A DNA stretch of 64,000 bases from Streptomyces indicus (GCF_900100315.1 NZ_FNFF01000001.1:620001-684000); one strand, 5' to 3'; positions 20,731 to 29,056 are shown, numbered from the stretch's first letter. Numbers and translations: made by a program. The notes: generated by a model from the sequence alone, not told the origin.

Positions 20731-20761
20731 AACCTAGAACCTCAACTTTACTTCAGGTCAA
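20731..20761 (-). promoter_or_regulatory. MerR/SoxR-type promoter with 19-nt spacer
   Basis: On the minus strand the -35 TTGACC (20761-20756) and -10 TAGGTT (20736-20731) are 19 nt apart, the abnormal spacing that MerR-family activators correct. The spacer holds the imperfect palindrome ACCTGAAGTAAAGTTGAGGT (20758-20739). Its inner 18 bases match the classical soxS operator CCTCAAGTTAACTTGAGG at 15 positions. No merR or soxR gene is in the window, so the regulator would act in trans. Confidence 0.65.
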
Positions 20762-21121
20762 GAGCTGCTACAGTGCGAGAAGCACCTGTGCTCGTCCGGC
20801 CTCTCCGGACGCCGGTGCGGATCTTCTCTCCGCCCGCTTCTTGCGGGCCTCTCGGACAGCCGTTGCCCCTCGTTTCGGGCATGCACGGTCATCCCTTCCG
20901 GGCCCTCCCGAAGAGACCGGTTCTTCCGGTTCTTCCGGGCAGCTCCGCCCACCGTCACCGCGCTCCCGCGGACCGTTCTCGTACGGCCCCGCACCCGAGC
21001 CGGTTCTCCTGCTCCGCCGACGTGCGGTGCGCGCCCCCGTCGCGGGCGGCCCGCGTTCTGCGTCGCGTCGAGCCCTTCCCCCTCCCGTATGCCACGTTCC
21101 GTCCCCGAAAGGACGCCCACC
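20762..21121 (+). promoter_or_regulatory. Long pyrimidine-rich leader of the Rho paralog
   Basis: About 340-360 nt precede the Rho-like start codon. A plus-strand -10-like TACAGT (20769-20774), with TTTACT 16 nt upstream inside the MerR-type palindrome, is the best promoter candidate. The leader is rich in C and T, and contains small hairpins at 20794-20810 (GTCCGG/CCGGAC) and 20832-20848 (GCCCGC/GCGGGC). Known rho genes often control themselves by premature termination in such leaders. No convincing gene lies here. Confidence 0.4.
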
Positions 21122-22267
21122 ATGACCACCACCACACTCGAACCCGCCGCACCCGCCGCCGAGTTGCCCACGGCGAGCGGGATCCTGGAGCTCACGACGC
21201 AGGGCAACGGCGTGCTGCGCACGTCCGGTTACCTGGCCTCGCCCGGTGACCCGCACGTCCCGGCCGCCCTGATCCGCCGCCACGGTCTGCGCCGCGGCGA
21301 CGCCGTCGCGGGCACGCTCGCACGGACGGGCAAAGGCCGCACCCTCGGCACCGTCGACCTGATCAACGGACAGGCCCCTCAACTCCTTGGCGCGCGCCCG
21401 CACTTCAAGGACCTCACCCCGCTGCACCCGCGCGAGCGCCTCACCCTGGAACACCCCGCGGGCGGGCTCGCGCCCCGCGTCGTCGATCTCGTCGCGCCCG
21501 TCGGCAAGGGCCAGCGCGGCCTGATCGTCGCGCCGCCCAAGACCGGCAAGACCGTACTGCTCAAGCAGCTCGCCGCTGCCGTGGCCGAGAACCACCCGGA
21601 GTGCCATCTGATGATGCTGCTCCTGGACGAGCGGCCGGAGGAGGTCACCGACATGCAGCGCTCGGTGCGCGGCGAGGTGCTCGCCTCCACCTTCGACCGC
21701 CCCGCCAAGGAGCACATCGCCCTCGCCGAACTCGCCGTCGAACGCGCGAAGCGGCTTGTCGAGCAGGGCCGTGACGTCGTGATCCTGATGGATTCACTGA
21801 CACGTCTGTGCCGCGCCCACAACAACGCGGCCTCGTCCGGCGGCCGCACCCTGAGCGGCGGTGTCGACGCCGGCGCCCTGATCGGGCCCAAGCGTCTGTT
21901 CGGTGCGGCCCGGCTCACCGAGGAGGCCGGCTCGCTCACCATCCTCGCCACCGCGCTCGTCGACACCGGCTCGCGCGGCGACGACTACTACTTCGAGGAG
22001 CTCAAGAGCACCGGCAACATGGAGCTGAGGCTCGACCGCACCCTCGCTTCCCAGCGGGTCCATCCCGCGGTGGACATCGCGCCGTCCGGCACCCGGCGAG
22101 AGGAACTCCTGGTGCCGGAAGCCGAGTTGACGGCGGTACGCGCGCTCCGGCGCGCCCTCCAGCCGCGGGGCGTCCAGGCCACCGAGACGCTGGTCGAGCA
22201 GCTGCGCAAGGCACCTGACAACGCCGCGTTCCTGCGCCAGGTCCAGCAGACCGTACCCGGCGCGTAG
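21122..22267 (+). CDS. Short Rho paralog with degenerate primary RNA-binding site
   Basis: A 381-residue Rho-family helicase. It lacks the long N-terminal insertion of the main actinobacterial Rho (roughly 600-700 residues). The motor is intact: P-loop APPKTGKT (137-144), LLDERPEEVTDMQR, VVILMDSLTRL, SGGVDAGAL and the arginine-finger region GSRGDDYYFEELKSTGNMEL. In the cold-shock-like RNA-binding domain, E. coli residues F62, F64 and Y80 correspond to N29 (QGNGVLR), V31 and H45, so the three key aromatics are missing. ATG 21122 follows AAGGACG. It could be an altered or regulatory terminator; the activity is unknown. Confidence 0.88.
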   Translation: MTTTTLEPAAPAAELPTASGILELTTQGNGVLRTSGYLASPGDPHVPAALIRRHGLRRGDAVAGTLARTGKGRTLGTVDLINGQAPQLLGARPHFKDLTPLHPRERLTLEHPAGGLAPRVVDLVAPVGKGQRGLIVAPPKTGKTVLLKQLAAAVAENHPECHLMMLLLDERPEEVTDMQRSVRGEVLASTFDRPAKEHIALAELAVERAKRLVEQGRDVVILMDSLTRLCRAHNNAASSGGRTLSGGVDAGALIGPKRLFGAARLTEEAGSLTILATALVDTGSRGDDYYFEELKSTGNMELRLDRTLASQRVHPAVDIAPSGTRREELLVPEAELTAVRALRRALQPRGVQATETLVEQLRKAPDNAAFLRQVQQTVPGA

Positions 22268-22276
22268 CGATCCCGA

Positions 22277-22296
22277 CCTGGGGGTTTTCCCCCGGG
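22277..22296. promoter_or_regulatory. Palindrome upstream of the ABC-two-component operon
   Basis: CCTGGGGG-TTTT-CCCCCGGG forms a symmetrical element 10 nt after the rho-like gene and about 60 nt before the predicted transcription start. It may be a weak terminator or an operator for the operon's own response regulator. It has no U-tract on the plus strand. Confidence 0.4.
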
Positions 22297-22351
22297 CACC
22301 GCGGAGGAAAGCCGCGTTCCCGTGGCGTGCGGGCGGATCTAGCGTCGAGGC

Positions 22352-22423
22352 ATGAGCACGAACGCCACCCTTCCCCCGACGACCCGACCCGTGCGGCCGT
22401 CCGCCACCAGGAGGCTCGGATGA
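22352..22423 (+). CDS. Candidate leaderless 23-residue leader peptide
   Basis: The ATG at 22352 opens a 23-codon frame reading MSTNATLPPTTRPVRPSATR then RLG. Its stop codon TGA (22421-22423) overlaps the ABC ATPase start (ATGA), so translation would be coupled. A -10-like TAGCGT ends 6 nt before the ATG, which predicts a leaderless transcript starting at it. Its last codons double as the ABC gene's AGGAGG. Alternatively this is simply the 5' leader of the operon. Confidence 0.45.
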   Translation: MSTNATLPPTTRPVRPSATRRLG

Positions 22424-23229
22424 TCTCGGTCCGCGGACTGACCAAACGGTACGGCGCCACCGCCGCGGTCGAAGACCTGAGCTTCGATGTGGCTCCCGGA
22501 ACCGTCACGGGGTTTCTCGGCCCCAACGGTTCCGGGAAGTCCACCACGATGCGGATGATCATGGGCCTGGACACCCCGGACGCGGGCCGGGCCCTGGTCA
22601 ACGGCCGCCCGTACCCGGAGCTCGCCTGGCCCCTCCGCGAGGTGGGCGCCCTGCTCGAAGCCCGCGCGTACCACCCCGGACGCACCGCCCACCAGCACCT
22701 GACCGCCCTCGCCGCGGGCGGCGGTGTGTCCCGCGCCCGCGTCGGCGAGGTGCTGCGCACCGTGGGCCTCGCCGAGGCCGCGCACCAGCGGGCCGGCACC
22801 TTCTCGCTCGGCATGTCGCAGCGGCTCGGCATCGCGGCCGCGCTGCTCGGCGACCCGGGCGTGCTGCTCTTCGACGAGCCGGTGAACGGGCTCGACCCCG
22901 AAGGGGTGCGCTGGATCCGGGACTTGATGAAGTCCCTCGCGGCCGAGGGCCGTACCGTCCTCGTCTCCAGCCACCTCATCAGCGAAATGGCCCTCACCGC
23001 CGAGCACTTGGTGGTGATCGGGCCGGGCCGGCTGCTCGCCGACACGTCCGTCGCGGAGCTGACGGCCGACGGCTCCTCCCTGGAGGAGGCCTTCTTCCGG
23101 CTCACCAGCGGTGCGGCGATGTACACCGGCACCCCGGCACACCGCCCGGACACCGAAACGCCCTCCCCCGCTCCCCTGTCCGCCCCCTCCCCCTCTCCGT
23201 ACGACCCGCCCCACCGGAGGCCCCGATGA
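22420..23229 (+). CDS. ABC transporter ATP-binding protein
   Basis: A 269-residue ATPase of the ABC-2 (drug/lantibiotic-type) class. Walker A is FLGPNGSGKST, the signature is TFSLGMSQRLGIA, Walker B is VLLFDEPVNGLDPEG and the H-loop is VLVSSHLISEM. A Pro/Ser/Thr-rich tail of about 40 residues ends the protein. AGGAGG stands 5 nt before ATG 22420. The stop overlaps the next gene (ATGA at 23226), so ATPase and permease are made together. Confidence 0.92.
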   Translation: MISVRGLTKRYGATAAVEDLSFDVAPGTVTGFLGPNGSGKSTTMRMIMGLDTPDAGRALVNGRPYPELAWPLREVGALLEARAYHPGRTAHQHLTALAAGGGVSRARVGEVLRTVGLAEAAHQRAGTFSLGMSQRLGIAAALLGDPGVLLFDEPVNGLDPEGVRWIRDLMKSLAAEGRTVLVSSHLISEMALTAEHLVVIGPGRLLADTSVAELTADGSSLEEAFFRLTSGAAMYTGTPAHRPDTETPSPAPLSAPSPSPYDPPHRRPR

Positions 23230-24023
23230 GCACCGCCGTTCTCTCCTCCCTTATGCCTGCGGGCGGTTACGGACTCCCGCACGCCCTGCGGATGGAGTGG
23301 ATCAAGCTCCGCAGTCTGCGGTCCACATGGTGGGCGCTGCTCGTGGTCGTCGCCGGGATGATCGCCATCGGCGTGGTCACGATGGCCAACACCAAGCCTC
23401 CGTCGCCCGACAAGCTCGCCACGTTCGACCCGACGAACAACGTGCTCGCCGGGGTCGCGCTCGGACAGCTGGTGATCGGTGTGATCGGGGTCCTGCTCGT
23501 CACGGGCGAGTACTCCTCGGGCTCGATCCGCGCCACGCTCGCCGCCGTGCCGCACCGGCCGCTCGTCCTCGCCGCGAAGGCCGCGGTGTTCGGCGGCGTC
23601 ACGCTGGTGCTCAGCGAGCTCGTCGTCCTCGTCACGTTCTTCGCGGGAGGGGCCGCGCTCTACCCGGCGATCCCCCAGCCCTCGCTCACCGATGGCGGGG
23701 TGCTGCGCGCGGTCCTGATGTCCGGGGCGTATCTCGGTCTGATAGCCGTCATGGCCGTCGGTATCGGGGCGCTCGTCCGGCACACGGCGAGCGCGATCGG
23801 TGCGCTGGTGGGGCTGCTCTTCGTCGTGCCCGCGGTGCTTGCGGGTGCGACGGGCACGGCGGTCGCCAAGTTCTTCCCGACGATGATCGCGGGCAACTCG
23901 CTCGCCGTGTCCCGACCGATGCCGGAGATGCTCACGCCGTGGGCCGGCTTCGCCCTCCTCGTGCTCTACACAGCCGTGGTGTACGCGGCCGGGCTGCGGG
24001 TCCTGGTGAAGCGGGATGCGTGA
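23226..24023 (+). CDS. ABC-2 type permease
   Basis: A 265-residue membrane protein with six predicted helices, including WWALLVVVAGMIAIGVVTMA and GVIGVLLVTGEYSSGSIRAT; the latter is the hallmark of ABC-2 permeases in antibiotic-resistance exporters. It pairs with the preceding ATPase, whose end it overlaps by 4 nt. It overlaps the following kinase gene by 8 nt. What is exported is unknown. Confidence 0.9.
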   Translation: MSTAVLSSLMPAGGYGLPHALRMEWIKLRSLRSTWWALLVVVAGMIAIGVVTMANTKPPSPDKLATFDPTNNVLAGVALGQLVIGVIGVLLVTGEYSSGSIRATLAAVPHRPLVLAAKAAVFGGVTLVLSELVVLVTFFAGGAALYPAIPQPSLTDGGVLRAVLMSGAYLGLIAVMAVGIGALVRHTASAIGALVGLLFVVPAVLAGATGTAVAKFFPTMIAGNSLAVSRPMPEMLTPWAGFALLVLYTAVVYAAGLRVLVKRDA

Positions 24024-25449
24024 CACCGCCGCGGGCGACGCGCCGGACACGCCCGGGCAGCAATACGGCGGCGGACACGGGATCATCGGCGGCATGCCCG
24101 CCGGACCCGACGCCGCCACCGCCGCCGACTCCCCCGCGTCCCGCGCCCCCGCGTTGTCCGCGGTGCTGCGGGCCCCGCTGTCGCGGCGGGCCGGACGCGA
24201 GGTCGCGTATCTGCTCCTCGGCAGCCTGCTCGGGCTGGCCGGCGCGCTCCCGGTGCTCGTGCTGCTCGCGCTCGGCTTCGCCTTCGTCGTCACGCTCGTG
24301 GGCTCGGTGGTCGGCCTGCTCCTGACCGTCGCCGCCCTGGGTCTCGCCCTCGGCCTGGGCTCCCTGCACCGGCGGCTCGCGGGCAGCCTCCTGGGCGAGC
24401 ACGTCCCGGCGCCCCACCGTCCGGCCGCACACACGGGCCCCGGCCTGTTCGCGCGGCTCGACGCCCGGCTGCGGGACGGGACCGCCTGGCGGCACGTCTC
24501 GTACGTCCTCGCGAAACTGCCGCTGTCCCTGATCGGTCTGTACGCCGTGCAGTGGTGGGTGGTCGGCCTGATCAACCTCACCGCTCCCCTGCGCTGGGCG
24601 GTCTTCGGCCAGGGCACCCACGGCATGCTGCTGCTCACGCCGCTCCCCTTCGGCGGCAGCCCGACCGCGCACAGCTTCGCCGGGTCGCTCCTCGGCGTGG
24701 TGATGGGCCTGGCGACCCTGCTGGTCGCGCCCTGGTTCACGCGGCTGGTCGTGCTGACCGACCGCTGGCTGCTGCGGGCCCTGCTCGGCCCGGGTGAACT
24801 GGCCGCACGCGTCAGGGATTTGGAGGAGACCCGCGCGCTCGCGGTCGACGACTCCGTGGCGCTGCTGCGGCGCGTGGAGCGCGATCTGCACGACGGGGCG
24901 CAGGTCCGGCTGGTCGCCCTGGCGCTCGGCCTGGACATGGTGAAGACGAAACTCGCGGACGAGTCCACGCTCGACCTCGACGCCGTACGGCGGCTCGTGG
25001 ACGGGGCGCACCGCAACGCCACCGAAGCCCTCACCGAATTGCGCGATCTGGCCCGCGGCATCCATCCGCCGGTCCTGGACGAGGGTCTCGCGCAGGCCCT
25101 GGAGACGCTCACCGCGCGCTCCACGCTGCCCGTCGAGCTGACGGTGGACGTGCCCGAACGGCCCTCGCCCGCGATCGAGTCCATCGCGTACTTCTGCACG
25201 GCCGAGCTGCTCACCAACGTGATCAAGCACAGCGGCGCCACCCGCGCCACCGTCTCGGCGGTCGGCAGCCCGGGGGGCGGGCTGCGGCTGCGCGTCGGCG
25301 ACGACGGGCACGGCGGCGCCGAGGCCGGGACCGGCAGCGGCCTGACCGGACTCGCCCAGCGGGTCCGCACCGTCGACGGGTCCCTGGAGATCCGCAGCCC
25401 CGCCGGCGGCCCGACGATGATCACCGTCGATCTGCCGCCGCGCGCATGA
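24016..25449 (+). CDS. Sensor histidine kinase (HisKA_3 / NarL-type)
   Basis: A 477-residue kinase. The N-terminal half has several membrane segments between residues 60 and 260. The phospho-accepting histidine is in the H-box RRVERDLHDGAQVRLVALAL, and the ATPase domain has AELLTNVIKHSGAT and GSGLTGLAQRVRTVDG. It would sense a membrane or cell-envelope signal and phosphorylate the next gene product. The start at ATG 24016 overlaps the permease by 8 nt; ATG 24094 is a possible later start. Confidence 0.92.
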   Translation: MRDTAAGDAPDTPGQQYGGGHGIIGGMPAGPDAATAADSPASRAPALSAVLRAPLSRRAGREVAYLLLGSLLGLAGALPVLVLLALGFAFVVTLVGSVVGLLLTVAALGLALGLGSLHRRLAGSLLGEHVPAPHRPAAHTGPGLFARLDARLRDGTAWRHVSYVLAKLPLSLIGLYAVQWWVVGLINLTAPLRWAVFGQGTHGMLLLTPLPFGGSPTAHSFAGSLLGVVMGLATLLVAPWFTRLVVLTDRWLLRALLGPGELAARVRDLEETRALAVDDSVALLRRVERDLHDGAQVRLVALALGLDMVKTKLADESTLDLDAVRRLVDGAHRNATEALTELRDLARGIHPPVLDEGLAQALETLTARSTLPVELTVDVPERPSPAIESIAYFCTAELLTNVIKHSGATRATVSAVGSPGGGLRLRVGDDGHGGAEAGTGSGLTGLAQRVRTVDGSLEIRSPAGGPTMITVDLPPRA

Positions 25450-26117
25450 GCGTTCGTGCCAGCATGGGCGCCATGCGAGTCGTGATCGCCGAAGATGCCG
25501 CCGTCCTCAGGGAACTCCTGGTCCAGATGCTCGAGGACCGCGGGTACGAGGTCTGCGCGGCGGTGCCCGACGCCGGCGCGCTGCGGGCCGCAGTGGCCGA
25601 GCACCGCCCGGATGTCGCGATCGTCGACATCCGGATGCCGCCCACGCACACCGACGAGGGACTGCGCGCGGCGATCGCCCTGCGGTCCGAACACCCGGAC
25701 ACCGGCGTCCTGTTGTTCTCCCAGTACGTGGAGACGAAGTACGCCACGGAGCTGCTCGCGGGCGGCTCGGCCGGCGTCGGCTACCTGCTCAAGGACCGTG
25801 TGGCGAACATCGCCGAGTTCACCTCCGCCCTGGACCGGGTCGCGGCCGGCGGCACCGCGCTCGACCCCGAGGTGGTCACCCAGCTCGCCGGTGCGAGCCG
25901 CCGCACCGACGACCTGGCCACGCTCACGCCGCGTGAGCGCGAGGTGCTGTCGCTGATGGCTGAGGGCCGGTCCAACGCGGCGATCGCGGCGGAGCTGTAC
26001 GTGTCGGCGGGCACGGTCGAGAAGCATGTGGCCAGCCTGTTCGGCAAGTTGGGCCTGCCGGCTTCGGAGGATCTGAACCGGCGCGTGCTCGCGGTCCTGC
26101 GCTTCCTCAAGGACTGA
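25446..26117 (+). CDS. NarL/LuxR-family response regulator
   Basis: A 223-residue regulator. The receiver has the acidic pair VVIAEDAAV, the phospho-acceptor Asp in VAIVDIRMPP and the Lys in YLLKDRV. The DNA-binding domain reads LTPREREVLSLMAEGRSNAA and then STAGTVEKHV-like helices (VSAGTVEKHVASLFGKL). ATG 25446 overlaps the kinase stop (ATGA); the conserved domain starts nine residues later, at ATG 25473. It probably controls the ABC genes of its own operon. Confidence 0.93.
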   Translation: MSVRASMGAMRVVIAEDAAVLRELLVQMLEDRGYEVCAAVPDAGALRAAVAEHRPDVAIVDIRMPPTHTDEGLRAAIALRSEHPDTGVLLFSQYVETKYATELLAGGSAGVGYLLKDRVANIAEFTSALDRVAAGGTALDPEVVTQLAGASRRTDDLATLTPREREVLSLMAEGRSNAAIAAELYVSAGTVEKHVASLFGKLGLPASEDLNRRVLAVLRFLKD

Positions 26118-26170
26118 CCGGGTCCGCGGGCTTCCGGGGCGGCCTCGGGCGGGGCGGCTACGGTGATCCC

Positions 26171-26983
26171 ATGACGCGCGCCGCCCAGGACCTCCACGAG
26201 CTCTACGCCGCCCGGATCACCGACCAGACACGCCGGTTGACCGAGGCCGTGGCCGGCGCGGACGCCGCCGCGCCCGTCCCGGGCCTCGACGGCTGGACCC
26301 TCGCCCACCTCCTGCGCCATGTCGGCGGAGCGCACCGCTGGGCGGAGACGGTGATCCGCACGCGGGCCACCGCTCCGGTCTCCGACGACCAGGTCAACGA
26401 GGTCACCCCCGGCAAGGACGACGACGTGCCGGGCCTGAGCGCGTGGCTCCTTGAAGGCGCCGAGCAGTTCGCGGCCACCTTGCGTGCCACACCCGAGGAC
26501 ACCCCGGTCTGGACGGTGGCCCCCAGCGGGAAGCCGGTCTTCTGGGCCCGCCGGATGACGTATGAGACCGTGGTGCACCGCTACGACGCGACCGTCGCGG
26601 CCGGCGGCAGGTACACCCTCGACGCGCGGACGGCCATCGACGGCATCGAGGAGTGGCTCGGCTTCAGCACGCTCCCGCAGGCCTACGCCTCCCCGGAGGA
26701 CCAGGCCGCGCTCATCGCCCCGGCCCGCACGCTGCACCTGCACGGGACAGACGCACCGGACGACGATGGCGAGGCGGGCGAGTGGCTGATCGACCTCGGC
26801 ACGGAGCCGATGACGTGGCGCCGCGGTCACGAGAAGGCCACCACGGCTGTGCGGGGCCCGCTCAGGGACATCCTGCTCGCCCTGTACGAGCGCCGCGCAC
26901 CGGACGCGGAGCTCCAACTCTTCGGCGAGGAGGACCTGTTCGCGCGGTGGGTGCATGCGGCCGGGGACTGGTTGCGGCGCTGA
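26171..26983 (+). CDS. Maleylpyruvate isomerase / mycothiol-dependent DinB-family protein
   Basis: A 270-residue protein of the actinobacterial MDMPI family. The N-terminal DinB-like four-helix bundle has LDGWTLAHLLRHVGGAHRW and RRMTYETVVHRYDA, which supply the His/Glu/His metal site. A small C-terminal alpha/beta domain follows. Relatives use mycothiol as cofactor. The specific substrate is unknown and no catabolic genes are adjacent. ATG 26171 has a -10-like TACGGT 6 nt upstream and no Shine-Dalgarno, so it is probably leaderless. Confidence 0.85.
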   Translation: MTRAAQDLHELYAARITDQTRRLTEAVAGADAAAPVPGLDGWTLAHLLRHVGGAHRWAETVIRTRATAPVSDDQVNEVTPGKDDDVPGLSAWLLEGAEQFAATLRATPEDTPVWTVAPSGKPVFWARRMTYETVVHRYDATVAAGGRYTLDARTAIDGIEEWLGFSTLPQAYASPEDQAALIAPARTLHLHGTDAPDDDGEAGEWLIDLGTEPMTWRRGHEKATTAVRGPLRDILLALYERRAPDAELQLFGEEDLFARWVHAAGDWLRR

Positions 26984-27095
26984 CCGGGCAGCGGTTGCCG
27001 CGCCGCACGGAGATGTGCCGGCGACGCCCGGGAGACGGTGGACGGCGCCGGGCGGGCCCCTGTCGCGGCACCGGTCCGCACGGCAGACTGCGCCC

Positions 27096-27860
27096 ATGAC
27101 CGTACGCATCGAACGCACCGGCCCCGTCACCACCGTGGTCCTCTCCCGCCCCGAGGCGCGCAACGCCGTGGACGGGGCCACGGCCGCCCTGCTCGCCGAG
27201 GCCTTCCGGGAGTTCGACGCCGACGACGCGGCGCGGGTGGCGGTCCTGTGGGGCGAGGGCGGCACGTTCTGCGCGGGCGCGGACCTCAAGGCGGTCGGCA
27301 CGGAGCGCGGCAACCAGGTCACCGAGGACGGGGACGGCCCGATGGGTCCGACCCGGATGCGTCTGTCCAAGCCGGTGATCGCGGCGGTCGCGGGGCACGC
27401 GGTGGCGGGCGGTCTGGAGCTGGCGCTCTGGTGCGATCTGCGGATAGCCGAGGAGGACGCGGTGTTCGGGGTGTTCTGCCGCCGCTGGGGCGTCCCGCTC
27501 ATCGACGGCGGTACGGTGCGGCTCCCCCGCATCGTCGGCACCGGACGCGCGCTCGACATGATCCTCACGGGCCGCCCGGTGCCTGCCTCCGAGGCCTACG
27601 CGATGGGGCTTGCCACCCGCGTGGTGCCGAACGGCGGCGCACGGCGGGCGGCCGAGGAACTGGCCGCGGAGATCGCCGCGTTCCCGCAGGCCTGTCTGCG
27701 CAGCGACCGGGCGTCGGTGCTGGAGCAGGAGGGGCTGGGCGAACAGGCCGCGATGGCGGGCGAGTTCCGCCACGGGCTCGGGGTGCTGGCCGAGAGCCTC
27801 GACGGCGCGGCGCGCTTCGCGGCGGGCGCGGGCCGGCACGGCGCGTTCGAGGAGGCCTGA
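27096..27860 (+). CDS. Enoyl-CoA hydratase/isomerase family (crotonase)
   Basis: A 254-residue crotonase-fold enzyme. The first oxyanion loop is GTFCAGADLKAVG and the second is VAGHAVAGGLELALWCDLRI. At the position of the second catalytic glutamate of enoyl-CoA hydratase the sequence is FCRRWGVPLIDGGTVRLPR, with aspartate near by, so it may catalyse a related crotonase reaction. It lies alone, with no beta-oxidation genes beside it. It ends in a hairpin shared with the convergent membrane-protein gene. Confidence 0.9.
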   Translation: MTVRIERTGPVTTVVLSRPEARNAVDGATAALLAEAFREFDADDAARVAVLWGEGGTFCAGADLKAVGTERGNQVTEDGDGPMGPTRMRLSKPVIAAVAGHAVAGGLELALWCDLRIAEEDAVFGVFCRRWGVPLIDGGTVRLPRIVGTGRALDMILTGRPVPASEAYAMGLATRVVPNGGARRAAEELAAEIAAFPQACLRSDRASVLEQEGLGEQAAMAGEFRHGLGVLAESLDGAARFAAGAGRHGAFEEA

Positions 27861-27899
27861 CGCCCGAGGGTCCCGTGGAGCGCGGGCCCGGGCGTCAGG
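27856..27899. terminator. Hairpin spanning two convergent stop codons
   Basis: CCTGACGCCCG (27856-27866) pairs perfectly with CGGGCGTCAGG (27889-27899). Each arm contains a stop codon: TGA of the crotonase gene on the plus strand and TGA of the membrane protein on the minus strand. This is a compact bidirectional terminator. Confidence 0.65.
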
Positions 27900-28239
27900 G
27901 CAGCAGCACCCAGTCGCCGAGCAGGGCCCCCACAAGTCCCGCTGCCAGCAGATACGTTCCCAGGCGGGTGCGCCCCCGGCGGCTGAGCTCGATCACCAGG
28001 CCGCACAGCACGAGCAGGAGCCCGTACACGCCGACAACGAGGACGGACGAGCGGCTCGCGAGCCGGACCGCGAGCACCACGGCGACCAGGACCATCGCGA
28101 CCGACGCGGCGGCGATCCGCAGCCGCCGTGCCTGGCGCGGCGTCATACCGGGGCGGCGGCTCTCCCTCTCCTCCTCGGGGTCGCCCGTCGCGGTCTCCTG
28201 GTCCTCGGCGGCGGTGGCCTCTTGATCGGAAGCGTTCAT
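27895..28239 (-). CDS. Small membrane protein with three helices
   Basis: A 114-residue protein. An acidic N-terminus (ASDQEATAAEDQETATGDPE) and a basic stretch, RQARRLR, precede three hydrophobic segments: IAAASVAMVLVAVVLAV, SVLVVGVYGLLLVLCGLVIE and GTYLLAAGLVGALLGDWVLL. It resembles conserved hypothetical actinobacterial membrane proteins; no function can be given. ATG 28239 has TACGAT 7 nt upstream and no ribosome-binding site, so it is probably leaderless. Confidence 0.75.
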   Translation of the reverse strand: MNASDQEATAAEDQETATGDPEEERESRRPGMTPRQARRLRIAAASVAMVLVAVVLAVRLASRSSVLVVGVYGLLLVLCGLVIELSRRGRTRLGTYLLAAGLVGALLGDWVLLP

Positions 28240-28303
28240 GGCCCAGGATCGTAATCGGTGCCTTGTGCGAGACGGACGCCCGCTCCGTGTACGGGCGCGA
28301 ACG

Positions 28304-29056
28304 TCAGCGCACAAGAAGCTGAATTCCGCCCACAACGGTCGCGCCGATCACCAGCCGCTCGAACAGGAGTTGGTCGATCCGGTCGACGCACTTGCGTCCC
28401 AGCCACGCGCCCGGCACGACGAAGAGCACGAGCGCGGCGTCGAGCAGCAGCGACTCCCGGTCGATCAGCCCGAGCCCCACACTGAACGGCACCTTCGAGG
28501 AGTTCACGATCAGGAAGAACCACGCGGACGTCCCCAGGAACCCGAGTTTCTGGAACCCGCTGGAGATCAGGTACAGGGACATCACCGGTCCGCCGGCGTT
28601 GGCCACCATCGTCGTGAACCCGCCGAGCACCCCGTACGAGGGCGCCTTCCAGCGTGCCGCCGGCACGGAACCGCCGGCTTCCTCCTGGCGGGCGGCGAGC
28701 CGGCGCCGCCACACCGTGACGCCCGCCATGAGCAACAGGATCGCGCCGATCGAGGTGGCCACGCCGTCGTCGTCCGCCCACATCAGGAACCCCGTGCCGA
28801 CCACCACTCCCGCGGCCACGGCCGGGAACAGCCGCCACAGCGTGGGCCAGTGGGCGTGGCGGCGGTAGGTGAGCACCGCGAGCACGTCGCCCGCGATCAG
28901 GATCGGCAGCAGGACGCCGGTGGATTCCCGCGCGGGCAGCACGGCCGCGAACACGGCCAGACTGACCGTGTTCGCGCCGCTGACCGCCGTCTTGGAGAAC
29001 CCGACGAGCGCCGCCGCCAGGGCGAGGACGAGGAATTCCCCTGTCGATATGTCCAT
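28304..29056 (-). CDS. TauE/SafE-family anion exporter
   Basis: A 250-residue membrane protein with about eight helices. The repeated family signatures are visible: FSKTAVSGANTVSLAVFAAV in the first half and GFTTMVANAGGPVMSLYLIS in the second. Family members export sulfite, sulfoacetate or similar anions. No sulfur-metabolism genes are close, so the substrate is open. ATG 29056 lies in a short intergenic region. Confidence 0.9.
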   Translation of the reverse strand: MDISTGEFLVLALAAALVGFSKTAVSGANTVSLAVFAAVLPARESTGVLLPILIAGDVLAVLTYRRHAHWPTLWRLFPAVAAGVVVGTGFLMWADDDGVATSIGAILLLMAGVTVWRRRLAARQEEAGGSVPAARWKAPSYGVLGGFTTMVANAGGPVMSLYLISSGFQKLGFLGTSAWFFLIVNSSKVPFSVGLGLIDRESLLLDAALVLFVVPGAWLGRKCVDRIDQLLFERLVIGATVVGGIQLLVR

